From: DASXAQ01 sp036406615
Lineage (GTDB): Bacteria > Actinomycetota > UBA4738
Direction of reading: 5' to 3'
Length of the DNA stretch: 18,260 nt
Assembly: GCA_036406615.1 (NCBI GenBank)
Contig: DASXAQ010000002.1
Coordinates: 1 to 18,260 of the forward strand
The notes under the pieces were generated by a model. That model was given only the letters and a program-made list of their open reading frames with translations, made no database searches and was not told where the DNA came from. The translations under genes were made by a program, and so were the position numbers. Of this stretch, positions 5,683 to 14,190 are shown one piece after another (position 1 is the stretch's first letter; every line of letters starts with the position of its first letter).

Positions 5683-7824
5683 GTGAATGAGACGTCGGCC
5701 ACCCGGCAAGCCGAAGCGCCTCGCGTGCACCGGGCCCGGTGGCTGCCGTGGGCGCTGGCCGGGCTGTCGTTCGCGCTGGTCGGCCTCTTCGCCTGGCTCG
5801 AGGTCCGCCACCACCGAGCGCTGGGCACCCGGGAGCTCTGGTTCGACGGGGCCATCTCGCTCTTCGGCCTGGCGTTCCCGGCCGTGGGAGCGCTGCTGGC
5901 CGACCGCAAGCCCGGGAACCCGATCGGCTGGATCATGCTGACGATCGGGATCAGCTTCGCGGCATCGTCAGTCGCCCACGCGTACTCGCAGTGGGCTCCC
6001 ATGCTCGGGCCGGGCGCGCCGACGGCCGTGCAGTGGGTCGCATGGGTGGGGACGTGGTCGTGGGCTCCCGGCTGGTCGTTGATGCTCACGTTCCTGCTGC
6101 TGCTGTTCCCGGACGGACACCTCCCGTCGCCCCGGTGGCGGTGGGCCGCCTGGGTCTCGGCCGTCGCGATCGCGTTCGAGACCGTCGGCTCGATGATGGA
6201 TCCGAACCCGACCGGTGACGCGCTGTACCGCAACCCGCTCGGCATTCGCTCGGTCCACAGCGTCGCGGCCAACATCGGGGGCTTCCAGGAGCTCGCCGGC
6301 ACCGGGCTCACGATCGTCGCCGCCGTCGCGTGCCTGGTGGCGCTCGTCGCTCGCTACCGGCGATCCCGGGGGGACGAGCGGGAGCAGATGAAGTGGTTCG
6401 TCTACGGAGGGATCGCGTTCATCGTCCTGCTCCCCGCGACCACCGTGCTGGCCGAGGGCCGCCCCATCCTCGAGGTCCTGGCCTTCGTGGCCGTGCCCAT
6501 CCTTCCCGCGGCCATCGGCGTGGCCGTCATGAAGTACCGGCTGTACGACATCGAACTGGTCATCAACAAGACCGTGGTCTACGGGGCGCTCGCCGCGTTC
6601 ATCACCGGCGTCTACGTCGCCATCGTGGTGGGCGTCGGGGCCCTGCTCGGCAGCGCCGGCCGGCCGAACGTCGCGCTGTCGATCGTGGCCACGGCCGTCG
6701 TGGCGGTGGCGTTCCAGCCGGCGCGCCACCGCGTGCAGCGGCTGGCGAACCGGCTCGTCTACGGCACGCGCGCCACGCCCTACGAGACGCTGTCGGAGTT
6801 CTCCGACCGCATGGCCGGCGTGTCCGCCGCCGAGGACATCCTGCCCAACCTGGCTGCGGCCACGGCGGAGGGCACGGGCGCGGCGCGCGCCGACGTGTGG
6901 CTGCGAAGCGGCGACGAGCTCCGGCCGGCCGCGATGTGGCCGCCCGGCGTGGGCCCGCGCGACCCCATCCGACTGCGGGACGGGTCGGTGCCGACGGCCG
7001 AAGGGCCGGAACGGATCGCGCCGGTCTCGCACGAGGGCGAACTGCTCGGCGCGCTGTCGGTGACGAAGAAGCGAGGGGAGAACCTGTCGCCCTCGGAGGA
7101 TCGCCTGATCGTGGACCTGGCGACGCAGGCCGCGCTGGTGCTGCGCAACGCCGCGCTGACCGAGGAGCTGGTGGCACGCCTGGACGAGCTCGCGGCCTCT
7201 CGCCTGCGCCTGGTGGCGGCCCGGGACGAGGAACGGCGACGACTGGAGCGAACCATCCAGGAGGGCCCCGAACGGCGACTGGCCGACCTCGCCGACAACG
7301 TGGTGCGAACCGCGTCGCGGCTGCCCGACGGTGATCATGCCGCCGATGCGATCGCCGGGCTGCGCGACGACGCCGTCCGGGCGCTGGATCAGCTTCGGGA
7401 CGTGGCACGCGGGATCTACCCGCCGCTGCTGGCCGACAAGGGCCTGGCCGCGGCGCTGGAGGCGCAGGCGCGCAAGGCCCCGATTCCCGTCGCGGTGGAC
7501 GTCGCCGGCCTGGACCGGTACCCGCAGGAGGTCGAGGCGGCCGTCTACTTCGTCGCGCTGGAGGCGATGCAGAACGTCGCCAGCCACGCGCGGGCGCGCC
7601 GAGCGTGGCTGCGCGTCGCCGACGAGGGCTCGACCCTTCGATTCGAGATCCGCGATGACGGCGACGGTTTCGATCCCGCCGAAACGCCGTTCGGGGCGGG
7701 GCTCACCACCGTATCGGACCGGCTGGCGGCGCTCGACGGCAGCGTCGCCGTCGAATCGACGCCCGGCTCCGGCGTTTCGGTGCGCGGCTGGATTCCGCTG
7801 GTCGCCACGGCGGCGGTCGTATGA
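5683..7824 (+). CDS. Kinase B: HisKA_3-family membrane kinase lacking the phosphoacceptor histidine
   Basis: A 713-residue protein, first of the six-gene array. Multiple membrane spans fill about 21-345, with LFPDGHLPSPRWRW (141-154) and KYRLYDIELVINK (284-296). A GAF-like region follows (368-490), then HisKA_3 (511-576) and HATPase_c (615-708). The catalytic helix reads RRRLERTIQEGPERRL: Gln526 stands where the siblings have His, and Arg531 replaces the Gln of the DxxxQ phosphatase element. The second helix (LRDVARGIYPPLLADKGL), N-box Asn631 and G1 Asp658 are retained, so ATP binding is plausible while autophosphorylation and phosphatase action on itself are not. It may regulate partner kinases by heterodimerisation, or supply its ATPase domain to a partner's His. 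GTG 5683 was chosen because a -10-like box precedes it; upstream codons are Pro-rich and unlike the siblings. It overlaps kinase C by ATGA. Confidence 0.93.
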   Translation: MNETSATRQAEAPRVHRARWLPWALAGLSFALVGLFAWLEVRHHRALGTRELWFDGAISLFGLAFPAVGALLADRKPGNPIGWIMLTIGISFAASSVAHAYSQWAPMLGPGAPTAVQWVAWVGTWSWAPGWSLMLTFLLLLFPDGHLPSPRWRWAAWVSAVAIAFETVGSMMDPNPTGDALYRNPLGIRSVHSVAANIGGFQELAGTGLTIVAAVACLVALVARYRRSRGDEREQMKWFVYGGIAFIVLLPATTVLAEGRPILEVLAFVAVPILPAAIGVAVMKYRLYDIELVINKTVVYGALAAFITGVYVAIVVGVGALLGSAGRPNVALSIVATAVVAVAFQPARHRVQRLANRLVYGTRATPYETLSEFSDRMAGVSAAEDILPNLAAATAEGTGAARADVWLRSGDELRPAAMWPPGVGPRDPIRLRDGSVPTAEGPERIAPVSHEGELLGALSVTKKRGENLSPSEDRLIVDLATQAALVLRNAALTEELVARLDELAASRLRLVAARDEERRRLERTIQEGPERRLADLADNVVRTASRLPDGDHAADAIAGLRDDAVRALDQLRDVARGIYPPLLADKGLAAALEAQARKAPIPVAVDVAGLDRYPQEVEAAVYFVALEAMQNVASHARARRAWLRVADEGSTLRFEIRDDGDGFDPAETPFGAGLTTVSDRLAALDGSVAVESTPGSGVSVRGWIPLVATAAVV

Positions 7825-9974
7825 GCCGCTCGGGTGTCGCCCCACGCCGGTCGAAGGTCCTCGCATGGTCGATCTTCGCGTTCTGCGCGGCGGCGTTCGT
7901 CGCCAACCTGTACCTGATGTGGCTCGGCCGTCACATCCCGCAGTCCGGCGGCTGGAACGGCAACTCGCCGCTGCTGTTCAACGTGCTGTTCGGGTTGGTG
8001 GTGATGGCGTTCCCGGTGGTCGGGGTGCTCGTGGCAACGCGGCATCCGGACAACCGCCTGGGATGGATCCTGCTTGCCATCGGCGTGGCCTGGTCGCTGC
8101 CGACCACCAACTACGCGCTGGACGCGTACTTCGTGCATCCGCTGCCCCTGGCCCGCTGGGTCCTGGGGTTCGATCAATGGCTCTGGGTTCCGGCGGTCGG
8201 ACTGATGGGCACGTTCCTCATCCTGCTGTTCCCCGACGGGCATCTCCCCTCGCCGCGCTGGCGCTGGCTCGCGTGGCTGACGGGCTCGACCCTGGTGATC
8301 ACGTCCGTCGCCATCCTGGTCTCGCCGGGACCCATCGCCCTGCCTGCGGGCCGGCACGTCGACAACCCGTTCGGGCTCGGCTCGCTGTCGGGGCCCATCG
8401 ACGTCCTGTACGTCCTCGGCCTGCTCCTTCCCGTTTGCATGATCGCCTCGGCCGTGGCGCTGGTGGTGCGGTACCGGCGCTCGACCGGCGTCGTCCGGGA
8501 GCAACTGAAGTGGCTCGCCTATACCGCCGCGATGATCGCCGCGGTGTACCTCCTGGTGCTGTTCGCATCGCTCTGGTACACCGAATTCGGCCACGGGCAG
8601 CCACGCTGGCTGGACTTCGCGCAGGTAACGATCGTGCTGGCGTTCGGCCTGATCCCCGTGTCGATCGGCATCGCCATCTTCCGCTACCGCCTATACGACA
8701 TCGACATCGTCATCAACAAGACCCTGGTATTCGGAGCCCTTGCCGGGTTCATCGCCGCGGTGTACGTGATCATCGTCGTCGGCGTGGGCGCGCTGATCGG
8801 CGATCGCGGCCGCTCGAACCTGGGCCTGTCCGTGGCCGCGACGGCGGTCGTGGCGGTCGCCTTCCAGCCGGTGCGCGAGCGTGTGCGCCACTGGGCCAAC
8901 CGCCTGGTCTACGGGCATCGCTCGACGCCGCTCGAGGCGCTCTCGGCCGTCTCCGACCGCATGTCGCTGGGCGCATCCGATCCCGACCTGTTGGTTCGCA
9001 TGGCCGAGATCCTGGTCGCGGCCACCGGTGCCGGCCGCGTGGACGTGTGGCTGAACGTCGGCGGGCGTCTACGCGACCAGGCCACGTGGCCGCCGGACGC
9101 CGAGCCGCTGCCGGCGGTCGGCATCCCGGCCGGCGAGACGATCGTCATCGACGGGACGGACCACGCGGCGCCGGTGCGCCACCAGGGCGCGCTGCTGGGG
9201 GCGCTGTCGCTCACCAAGAAGCGGGGCGAGGCGGTGACGCCGCCCGAGCAGCGCCTGGTTGCCGACCTAGCGTCCCAGGCCGGCCTGGTGCTGCGAAACG
9301 CAGGCTTGAACGGCCAGCTGGCCGCGCGGCTGGACGAGCTTCGGGCCTCGCGCCGCCGGCTGGTCGAGACCCAGGACGCCGAGCGGCGGCGCCTGGAGCG
9401 CGACATTCACGACGGCGCGCAGCAACAGTTGGTGGCCCTGTCGGTCAAGCTCCGGTTGGCCGGGCAGCTGGCGGGCAAGGACCGCGGGGCCGCTCGCACG
9501 ATGCTCGAGCAGGTCGGCGACGACACGGCCGACGCCATCGCCACGCTGCGGGACCTTGCGGGCGGCATCTATCCGCGCCGTCTTGCCGACGAGGGGCTGG
9601 TGGCCGCGCTCCAGGCTCAGGCTGGGGGCTCGAGCGTCGCGGTGACGATCGAGCCGGACGGGGTCGGGCGGTACACGCCGGAGGTGGAGGCGGCCGTCTA
9701 CTTCTGCGCGCTCGAGGCACTGCAGAACGTGTCGAAGTACGCCGGCGCGAGCTCGGCGACGGTCCGGCTGGCCGCCTCCAACGGCGACCTGCGATTCGAG
9801 GTGACCGACGACGGCGCGGGATTCGACGCGGCCACGACGCCGCCGGGATCGGGCCTGACCAACATGCGCGACCGTCTGGACGCGCTTGGGGGGACGCTGA
9901 CGGTGGAGTCCACGCCGGGCTCCGGGACCACCGTCCGCGGCCGGGTGGCGACCGGCGAGCGGGTGCCGGCATGA
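7821..9974 (+). CDS. Kinase C: membrane GAF-like/HisKA_3 sensor histidine kinase
   Basis: A complete 717-residue kinase whose ATG overlaps kinase B's stop (ATGA). The membrane part covers about 13-350, with LFPDGHLPSPRWRW (136-149) and RYRLYDIDIVINK (288-300). The GAF-like domain is about 373-495. HisKA_3 (517-582) has His530 in RDIHDGAQQQLVAL with Asp531 and Gln535 of the DxxxQ element. HATPase_c (622-708) has N-box Asn636 and G1 Asp663. All catalytic residues are present, so it should be an active kinase/phosphatase. Compared with its siblings, the end of the second helix is altered: GGIYPRRLADEGL instead of RGIYPPLLADRGL. It has no recognisable extracytoplasmic ligand domain; the signal is probably sensed in the membrane region or the GAF-like domain. 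Its motifs (VINKTLVFGALAGF and ALLGALSLTKKRGE) place it with B, D and E. Confidence 0.95.
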   Translation: MSRSGVAPRRSKVLAWSIFAFCAAAFVANLYLMWLGRHIPQSGGWNGNSPLLFNVLFGLVVMAFPVVGVLVATRHPDNRLGWILLAIGVAWSLPTTNYALDAYFVHPLPLARWVLGFDQWLWVPAVGLMGTFLILLFPDGHLPSPRWRWLAWLTGSTLVITSVAILVSPGPIALPAGRHVDNPFGLGSLSGPIDVLYVLGLLLPVCMIASAVALVVRYRRSTGVVREQLKWLAYTAAMIAAVYLLVLFASLWYTEFGHGQPRWLDFAQVTIVLAFGLIPVSIGIAIFRYRLYDIDIVINKTLVFGALAGFIAAVYVIIVVGVGALIGDRGRSNLGLSVAATAVVAVAFQPVRERVRHWANRLVYGHRSTPLEALSAVSDRMSLGASDPDLLVRMAEILVAATGAGRVDVWLNVGGRLRDQATWPPDAEPLPAVGIPAGETIVIDGTDHAAPVRHQGALLGALSLTKKRGEAVTPPEQRLVADLASQAGLVLRNAGLNGQLAARLDELRASRRRLVETQDAERRRLERDIHDGAQQQLVALSVKLRLAGQLAGKDRGAARTMLEQVGDDTADAIATLRDLAGGIYPRRLADEGLVAALQAQAGGSSVAVTIEPDGVGRYTPEVEAAVYFCALEALQNVSKYAGASSATVRLAASNGDLRFEVTDDGAGFDAATTPPGSGLTNMRDRLDALGGTLTVESTPGSGTTVRGRVATGERVPA

Positions 9975-12079
9975 CGGCGCGTACGACGACTCGGCTGGCG
10001 TGGTCGTTGTGGGGCATCACGATCGCGCTCGCGGTGACCGCCGGGATCGTGTTGTTCGTGCACCCCGCCCCCGCCGGAGCGAATCAGGGGAACGGGGCGA
10101 ACAACGTGGTTGGGATCGCGTTCATCCTGGGGTTCGCCGTCGTGGGCGGACTCCTCACCTTGAAGCGCCCCGGCAATCCGATCGGCTGGCTGCTCGGAGC
10201 GACGGCCGCGTGCTACGCGATCGGTGCCGCGGGCGTCGCCTTGCAGGGCCTTCCCTCGTTCTCGTCGAAGCTGGACTGGCTGGGGTGGATCTGGCTGTTC
10301 GGGGGCGGGCTCACGGCGTTCGTCCTGCTGCTGTTCCCGACGGGATCCCTGCCGTCGCCCCGGTGGCGCCCGGTTGCCTGGGCCATGGGGACGGGCCTGG
10401 GCGCGTGGGCGCTGGGCAACGCGTTCGGGCCGAAGATCTTCACGAGCGACACGCCGCAAGCGAACCCGATCGGGATCGCGGCTCCGGTTGGAAACGTCTT
10501 CGTCGCCCTGCTCGTCGCCGGCTTGCTCCTGATGGTCGTCGGGACCGTCTGTGCGATCGCGTCGCTGGTCTTCCGGTACCGTCGCGCCTCGTCGGTGGAG
10601 CGCGAACAGCTCAAGTGGCTGCTCTATGCCGCCGCGCTGATCATCGTGGGTCAGCTGTCGAGCCTGTTCGTCGGCAAGCTCCTGGACAGCGCCACCGCGG
10701 CCACCAACTTGGAGAACGCGATCACCACCGGGACGATCGTGTTCGTGCCGATCGCGATCGGCATTGCGGTCTTCAAGTACCGGCTGTACGACATCGAGCT
10801 GGTCATCAACCGCACGCTGGTCTACGGCGCGCTCGCGGCGTTCATCACCGTGGTATACGTGGCGATCGTCGTCGGCATCGGCGCCCTGGCCGGAGGCGGC
10901 AGCCAGCCGAACGTCGTGCTGTCGGTTCTGGCGACGGCGGTGGTGGCCGTGGCGTTCCAGCCCGCGCGCGCCCGGGCCCAACGGCTCGCCAACCGTCTGG
11001 TGTACGGAAAGCGCGCGACCCCGTACGAGGCGCTGTCGGAGTTCTCCGACCAGGTCGGGGCCACGATCGCCACCGAGGACCTGATGCCGCGGCTGGCCGC
11101 CGTCCTGGCGGAGGCGACCGGCGCCACGTCCACCGGCGTCTGGGTGCGGTCGGGCGACGAGCTCGTCCTGGAGGCGGCGACTCCGGCTCCCACCCCGCGG
11201 TTCGAGGCCGGCTCGCGGATCGGCCTGGCCGGCAATCAGATCCCGCCACTGCCGGGCGCGACCCATGTCTTCGAGGTCCGCCACCGCGGCGACCTGCTCG
11301 GCGCGCTGTCGCTGTCCAAGCGGCCGGGCGAGGCACTGACCCCGACCGAGGAGAAGCTGGCGTCGCAGCTCGCATCGCAGTGTGGGTTGGTGATCCGAAA
11401 CGCCGGGCTGACGGAGGAGCTGAAGGCGCACCTGCAGGAGCTGCGCGCCTCCCGGCAGCGCATCGTCACCGCGGCCGACGAAGAGCGCCGGCGGCTGGAG
11501 CGCAACGTGCACGATGGCGCTCAGCAGCAGCTCGTGGCGCTGGCCGTGAAGGCGCGGCTGGCGGAGGGAATGGTCGGCCGCGATCGGGAGCGGGTTCGGG
11601 ACCTCGTCGGCCAGCTCCAGTCCGATGCGGGCGACGCGCTCGAGAACCTGCGCGACCTGGCGCGCGGCATCTATCCGCCGCTGCTTGCCGACAAGGGGCT
11701 GACGGCCGCACTCGAGGCACAGGTCCGCCGGGCGGCGATCCCGGTCGAGGTCGAGTCGGACGGGGTCGGCCGCTACTCCCAGGAGACGGAGGCGGCCGTG
11801 TACTTCTGCGCGCTGGAGGCGCTGCAGAACGTGGCGAAGTACGCCGAGGCCTCGGCGGTCGTCATTCGCCTGTCGGATGCCGGCGGCGGGCTCGAGTTCG
11901 TCGTGCGAGACGACGGGCGGGGTTTCGACTCCTCCGACACGGGTTACGGCACGGGACTGCAGGGCATGGCCGACCGGCTGGACGCGCTCGGCGGAACGCT
12001 CGAGGTCCGATCGGCGCGGGGCGAGGGGACCACGGTCGTCGGGACGCTGCCCGCGCGCGCACTGGAGCCGCTGGGATGA
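9971..12079 (+). CDS. Kinase D: membrane GAF-like/HisKA_3 sensor histidine kinase
   Basis: A complete 702-residue kinase. ATG 9971 overlaps kinase C's stop by four bases. The frame stays open far upstream, but only from 9971 does the product look like the siblings (MTARTTTRLAWSLWGITIAL). Membrane spans lie at about 9-335, with LFPTGSLPSPRWRP (121-134; Thr replaces the usual Asp) and KYRLYDIELVINR (269-281). The GAF-like region is 355-480. HisKA_3 (501-566) has His514 in RNVHDGAQQQLVAL and Gln519 of DxxxQ. HATPase_c (605-693) has Asn620, G1 Asp647 and a GTGLQGMADRL G2 segment. All catalytic features are intact. Closest sibling features by eye are with B (YDIELVIN) and E (GTGLQGMADRL). Confidence 0.95.
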   Translation: MTARTTTRLAWSLWGITIALAVTAGIVLFVHPAPAGANQGNGANNVVGIAFILGFAVVGGLLTLKRPGNPIGWLLGATAACYAIGAAGVALQGLPSFSSKLDWLGWIWLFGGGLTAFVLLLFPTGSLPSPRWRPVAWAMGTGLGAWALGNAFGPKIFTSDTPQANPIGIAAPVGNVFVALLVAGLLLMVVGTVCAIASLVFRYRRASSVEREQLKWLLYAAALIIVGQLSSLFVGKLLDSATAATNLENAITTGTIVFVPIAIGIAVFKYRLYDIELVINRTLVYGALAAFITVVYVAIVVGIGALAGGGSQPNVVLSVLATAVVAVAFQPARARAQRLANRLVYGKRATPYEALSEFSDQVGATIATEDLMPRLAAVLAEATGATSTGVWVRSGDELVLEAATPAPTPRFEAGSRIGLAGNQIPPLPGATHVFEVRHRGDLLGALSLSKRPGEALTPTEEKLASQLASQCGLVIRNAGLTEELKAHLQELRASRQRIVTAADEERRRLERNVHDGAQQQLVALAVKARLAEGMVGRDRERVRDLVGQLQSDAGDALENLRDLARGIYPPLLADKGLTAALEAQVRRAAIPVEVESDGVGRYSQETEAAVYFCALEALQNVAKYAEASAVVIRLSDAGGGLEFVVRDDGRGFDSSDTGYGTGLQGMADRLDALGGTLEVRSARGEGTTVVGTLPARALEPLG

Positions 12080-14190
12080 ACGACCGCCGTCCGATCGCGC
12101 CGCTGATCGTGCTGGGGACGACGGTCGCCCTGGCGGCCGTCGCCTCCGCCACGAGCTGGCAGGACCAGGGGCCGTCGCCGTTCTTCCCCATGGTGTACGC
12201 GATCGTCGGGGCGCTCATCGCCCGGCGAACGCGCAATCGCATCGGGTGGCTGCTCCAGGGGGTCGCCCTGCTCTTGACGCTCACGAACATCACCGAGGCG
12301 TACGTCTACCGCTGGGCCGTCGGCGGCCACGCGCTGCCGGGGGCCGCGTTCGCGGCGCTGGCGAACCAGGTGGCGTACGTGGTCGCCATCGGGGGGATCG
12401 TCCTGATCGTGCTGATCTATCCGGCGGGCAGGTTCCTCTCGGGACGGTGGCGCGCGGTCGCATGGGCGCTGACCGCATCTACCGCCGCCTGCGCCGTGGG
12501 GCTGGTGGCCCGCGCGGGGACCATGAACACGGACACGAACACGAACCTGACGAACCCGCTCGCGGTCGGCCCGCGCGCCCTTGCGGAGGCTCTGGTACGG
12601 GCCGGCTCCTGGGGGTTGATCGCCTGCGGGCTCGTGAGCCTGGCGGCGGTCGTCGTTCGTGCCCGGCGCGCGTCGGGAGACGAACGCGAACAGATCCGCT
12701 GGCTCGCCTACGCCGGCCTGCTCGGGATGGCCCTCCTCCTCGGATCCGCGCTGGTCGTCACGTTCGTTCCTCAGGTGCAGTCGCCCGGGTATCACAACTC
12801 GTTCGCGGTGGGCCTGGGCAGCGTTCTCCTCTGGGGCGGGTTCCTGTGCTGCATCGGGATCGGCATCCCCGCCGCGATGGGCTTCGCCATCCTGAAGTAC
12901 CGGCTGTACGACATCGACGTCGTCATCCAACGGACCTTGGTCTACGGCGCCCTGGCCGCGTTCATCACGGCGGTGTACGTCGGGATGGTCGTCGGAGTCG
13001 GGGCGCTGCTCAACACCAGAGGCCATCCGAACCTGGGCCTGTCCATCCTGGCGACGGCGGTGGTGGCGATCGCGTTCCAGCCGGTGCGGGAGCGGGTGCA
13101 ACGCGTCGCGAACCGGCTGGTGTACGGGAAGCGGGCCACGCCGTACGAGGCGCTCGCGGACCTGTCGGAGCGCATGGGGGCCAGCTTCGCCGTCGACGAC
13201 GTGCTTCCTCGGATGGCCCGCGTCCTTGCCGAAGCGACCGGCGCGTCGCGCGCGGACGTGTGGCTGCGTTCGCGCGACGAGCTCCACGTCGAGGCGACGT
13301 GGCCCGTCGACGCGCCGGCGATCGGCCGGATCGCGCTGGAGGCCGGTGAACCGGCGACCCCGCCGGGGATCGATCGCGTCGCCGCCGTCCGGCATCACGG
13401 CGAGCTGCTCGGCGCGCTGTCGTTCACCAAGCAGCGCGGCGACGCCGTCACGCCGGTCGAGGACCGGCTCATCTCCGACCTGGCGGCGCAAACGGGCCTG
13501 GTTCTTCATAACGCCGGCCTGAGCGAACAGCTGCTGGCCAGGCTCGAGGAGCTCCGCGCCTCCCGGCAACGACTCGTCGGCGCCAGGGACGAAGAGCGGC
13601 GGCGCCTCGAGCGCAACATCCACGACGGCGCGCAACAGCAGCTGGTCGCGCTGGCGGTGAAGGTCCGCCTGGCCGGCATCGCCCTGGACCGTGACGAGGA
13701 CCAGGCCCGCACGCTGCTGTCCCAGGTCCGCACCGAGACGACCGAGGCGCTGGATACCCTTCGCGAGCTCGCGCGCGGGATCTACCCGCCGCTGCTCGCC
13801 GATCGCGGGCTGGCCGCGGCGCTGGAGGCACAGGCCGGCAAGTCCGTGCTGCCCGTCCGGGTCGAGTCGAACGGGATCGGCCGCTACGCGCCCGACGTCG
13901 AAGCGGCCGTCTACTTCTGCGCGCTCGAGGCGTTGCAGAACGTGGCGAAGTACGCGGGCGCGACGGCGGCAACGGTGCGGCTCGCGGCGGCGAACGGCGA
14001 CCTGCGGTTCGAGGTCGCCGACGATGGAACGGGGTTCGACCCGTCGGCGACCGCATACGGGACCGGCCTGCAGGGCATGGCCGACCGGCTTGACGCGGCC
14101 GGCGGGACCCTGGAGGTCCGCTCCGCGCCCGGCGCCGGAACCACCGTCGTCGGTCGCGTGCCCGCGCGATCCCTGGAGCTGGTGGGATGA
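12076..14190 (+). CDS. Kinase E: membrane GAF-like/HisKA_3 sensor histidine kinase
   Basis: A complete 704-residue kinase, ATG 12076, with a four-base overlap with kinase D. The N-terminal membrane region (about 8-340) is more divergent: the usual FPDGRLPSPRWRW segment is reduced to IYPAGRFLSGRWRA (114-127), and there is an Asn/Thr-rich loop (NTDTNTNLTN, 151-160) between spans. The KYRLYDIDVVIQR motif is at 274-286. The GAF-like domain is 357-482. HisKA_3 (503-568) contains His516 in RNIHDGAQQQLVAL with Asp517 and Gln521. HATPase_c (608-696) has N-box Asn622 and G1 Asp649. It should be catalytically competent. The divergent loops suggest that it receives a different membrane or periplasmic cue from its siblings; this is inference. 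Confidence 0.95.
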   Translation: MNDRRPIAPLIVLGTTVALAAVASATSWQDQGPSPFFPMVYAIVGALIARRTRNRIGWLLQGVALLLTLTNITEAYVYRWAVGGHALPGAAFAALANQVAYVVAIGGIVLIVLIYPAGRFLSGRWRAVAWALTASTAACAVGLVARAGTMNTDTNTNLTNPLAVGPRALAEALVRAGSWGLIACGLVSLAAVVVRARRASGDEREQIRWLAYAGLLGMALLLGSALVVTFVPQVQSPGYHNSFAVGLGSVLLWGGFLCCIGIGIPAAMGFAILKYRLYDIDVVIQRTLVYGALAAFITAVYVGMVVGVGALLNTRGHPNLGLSILATAVVAIAFQPVRERVQRVANRLVYGKRATPYEALADLSERMGASFAVDDVLPRMARVLAEATGASRADVWLRSRDELHVEATWPVDAPAIGRIALEAGEPATPPGIDRVAAVRHHGELLGALSFTKQRGDAVTPVEDRLISDLAAQTGLVLHNAGLSEQLLARLEELRASRQRLVGARDEERRRLERNIHDGAQQQLVALAVKVRLAGIALDRDEDQARTLLSQVRTETTEALDTLRELARGIYPPLLADRGLAAALEAQAGKSVLPVRVESNGIGRYAPDVEAAVYFCALEALQNVAKYAGATAATVRLAAANGDLRFEVADDGTGFDPSATAYGTGLQGMADRLDAAGGTLEVRSAPGAGTTVVGRVPARSLELVG

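Noticed and set aside
7331..9970. Very long plus-strand frame running upstream into kinase D
   Set aside because: The part before 9971 is Arg/Pro/Gly-rich, has no domain similarity and lies over kinases B and C in another frame. It is an open shadow frame of GC-rich coding DNA; the real start is the ATG that overlaps kinase C's stop.
10000..12075. Similar upstream extension of the kinase E frame
   Set aside because: The product before 12076 is low-complexity Arg-rich sequence over kinase D. From 12076 it matches the siblings, and an ATGA overlap marks the start.
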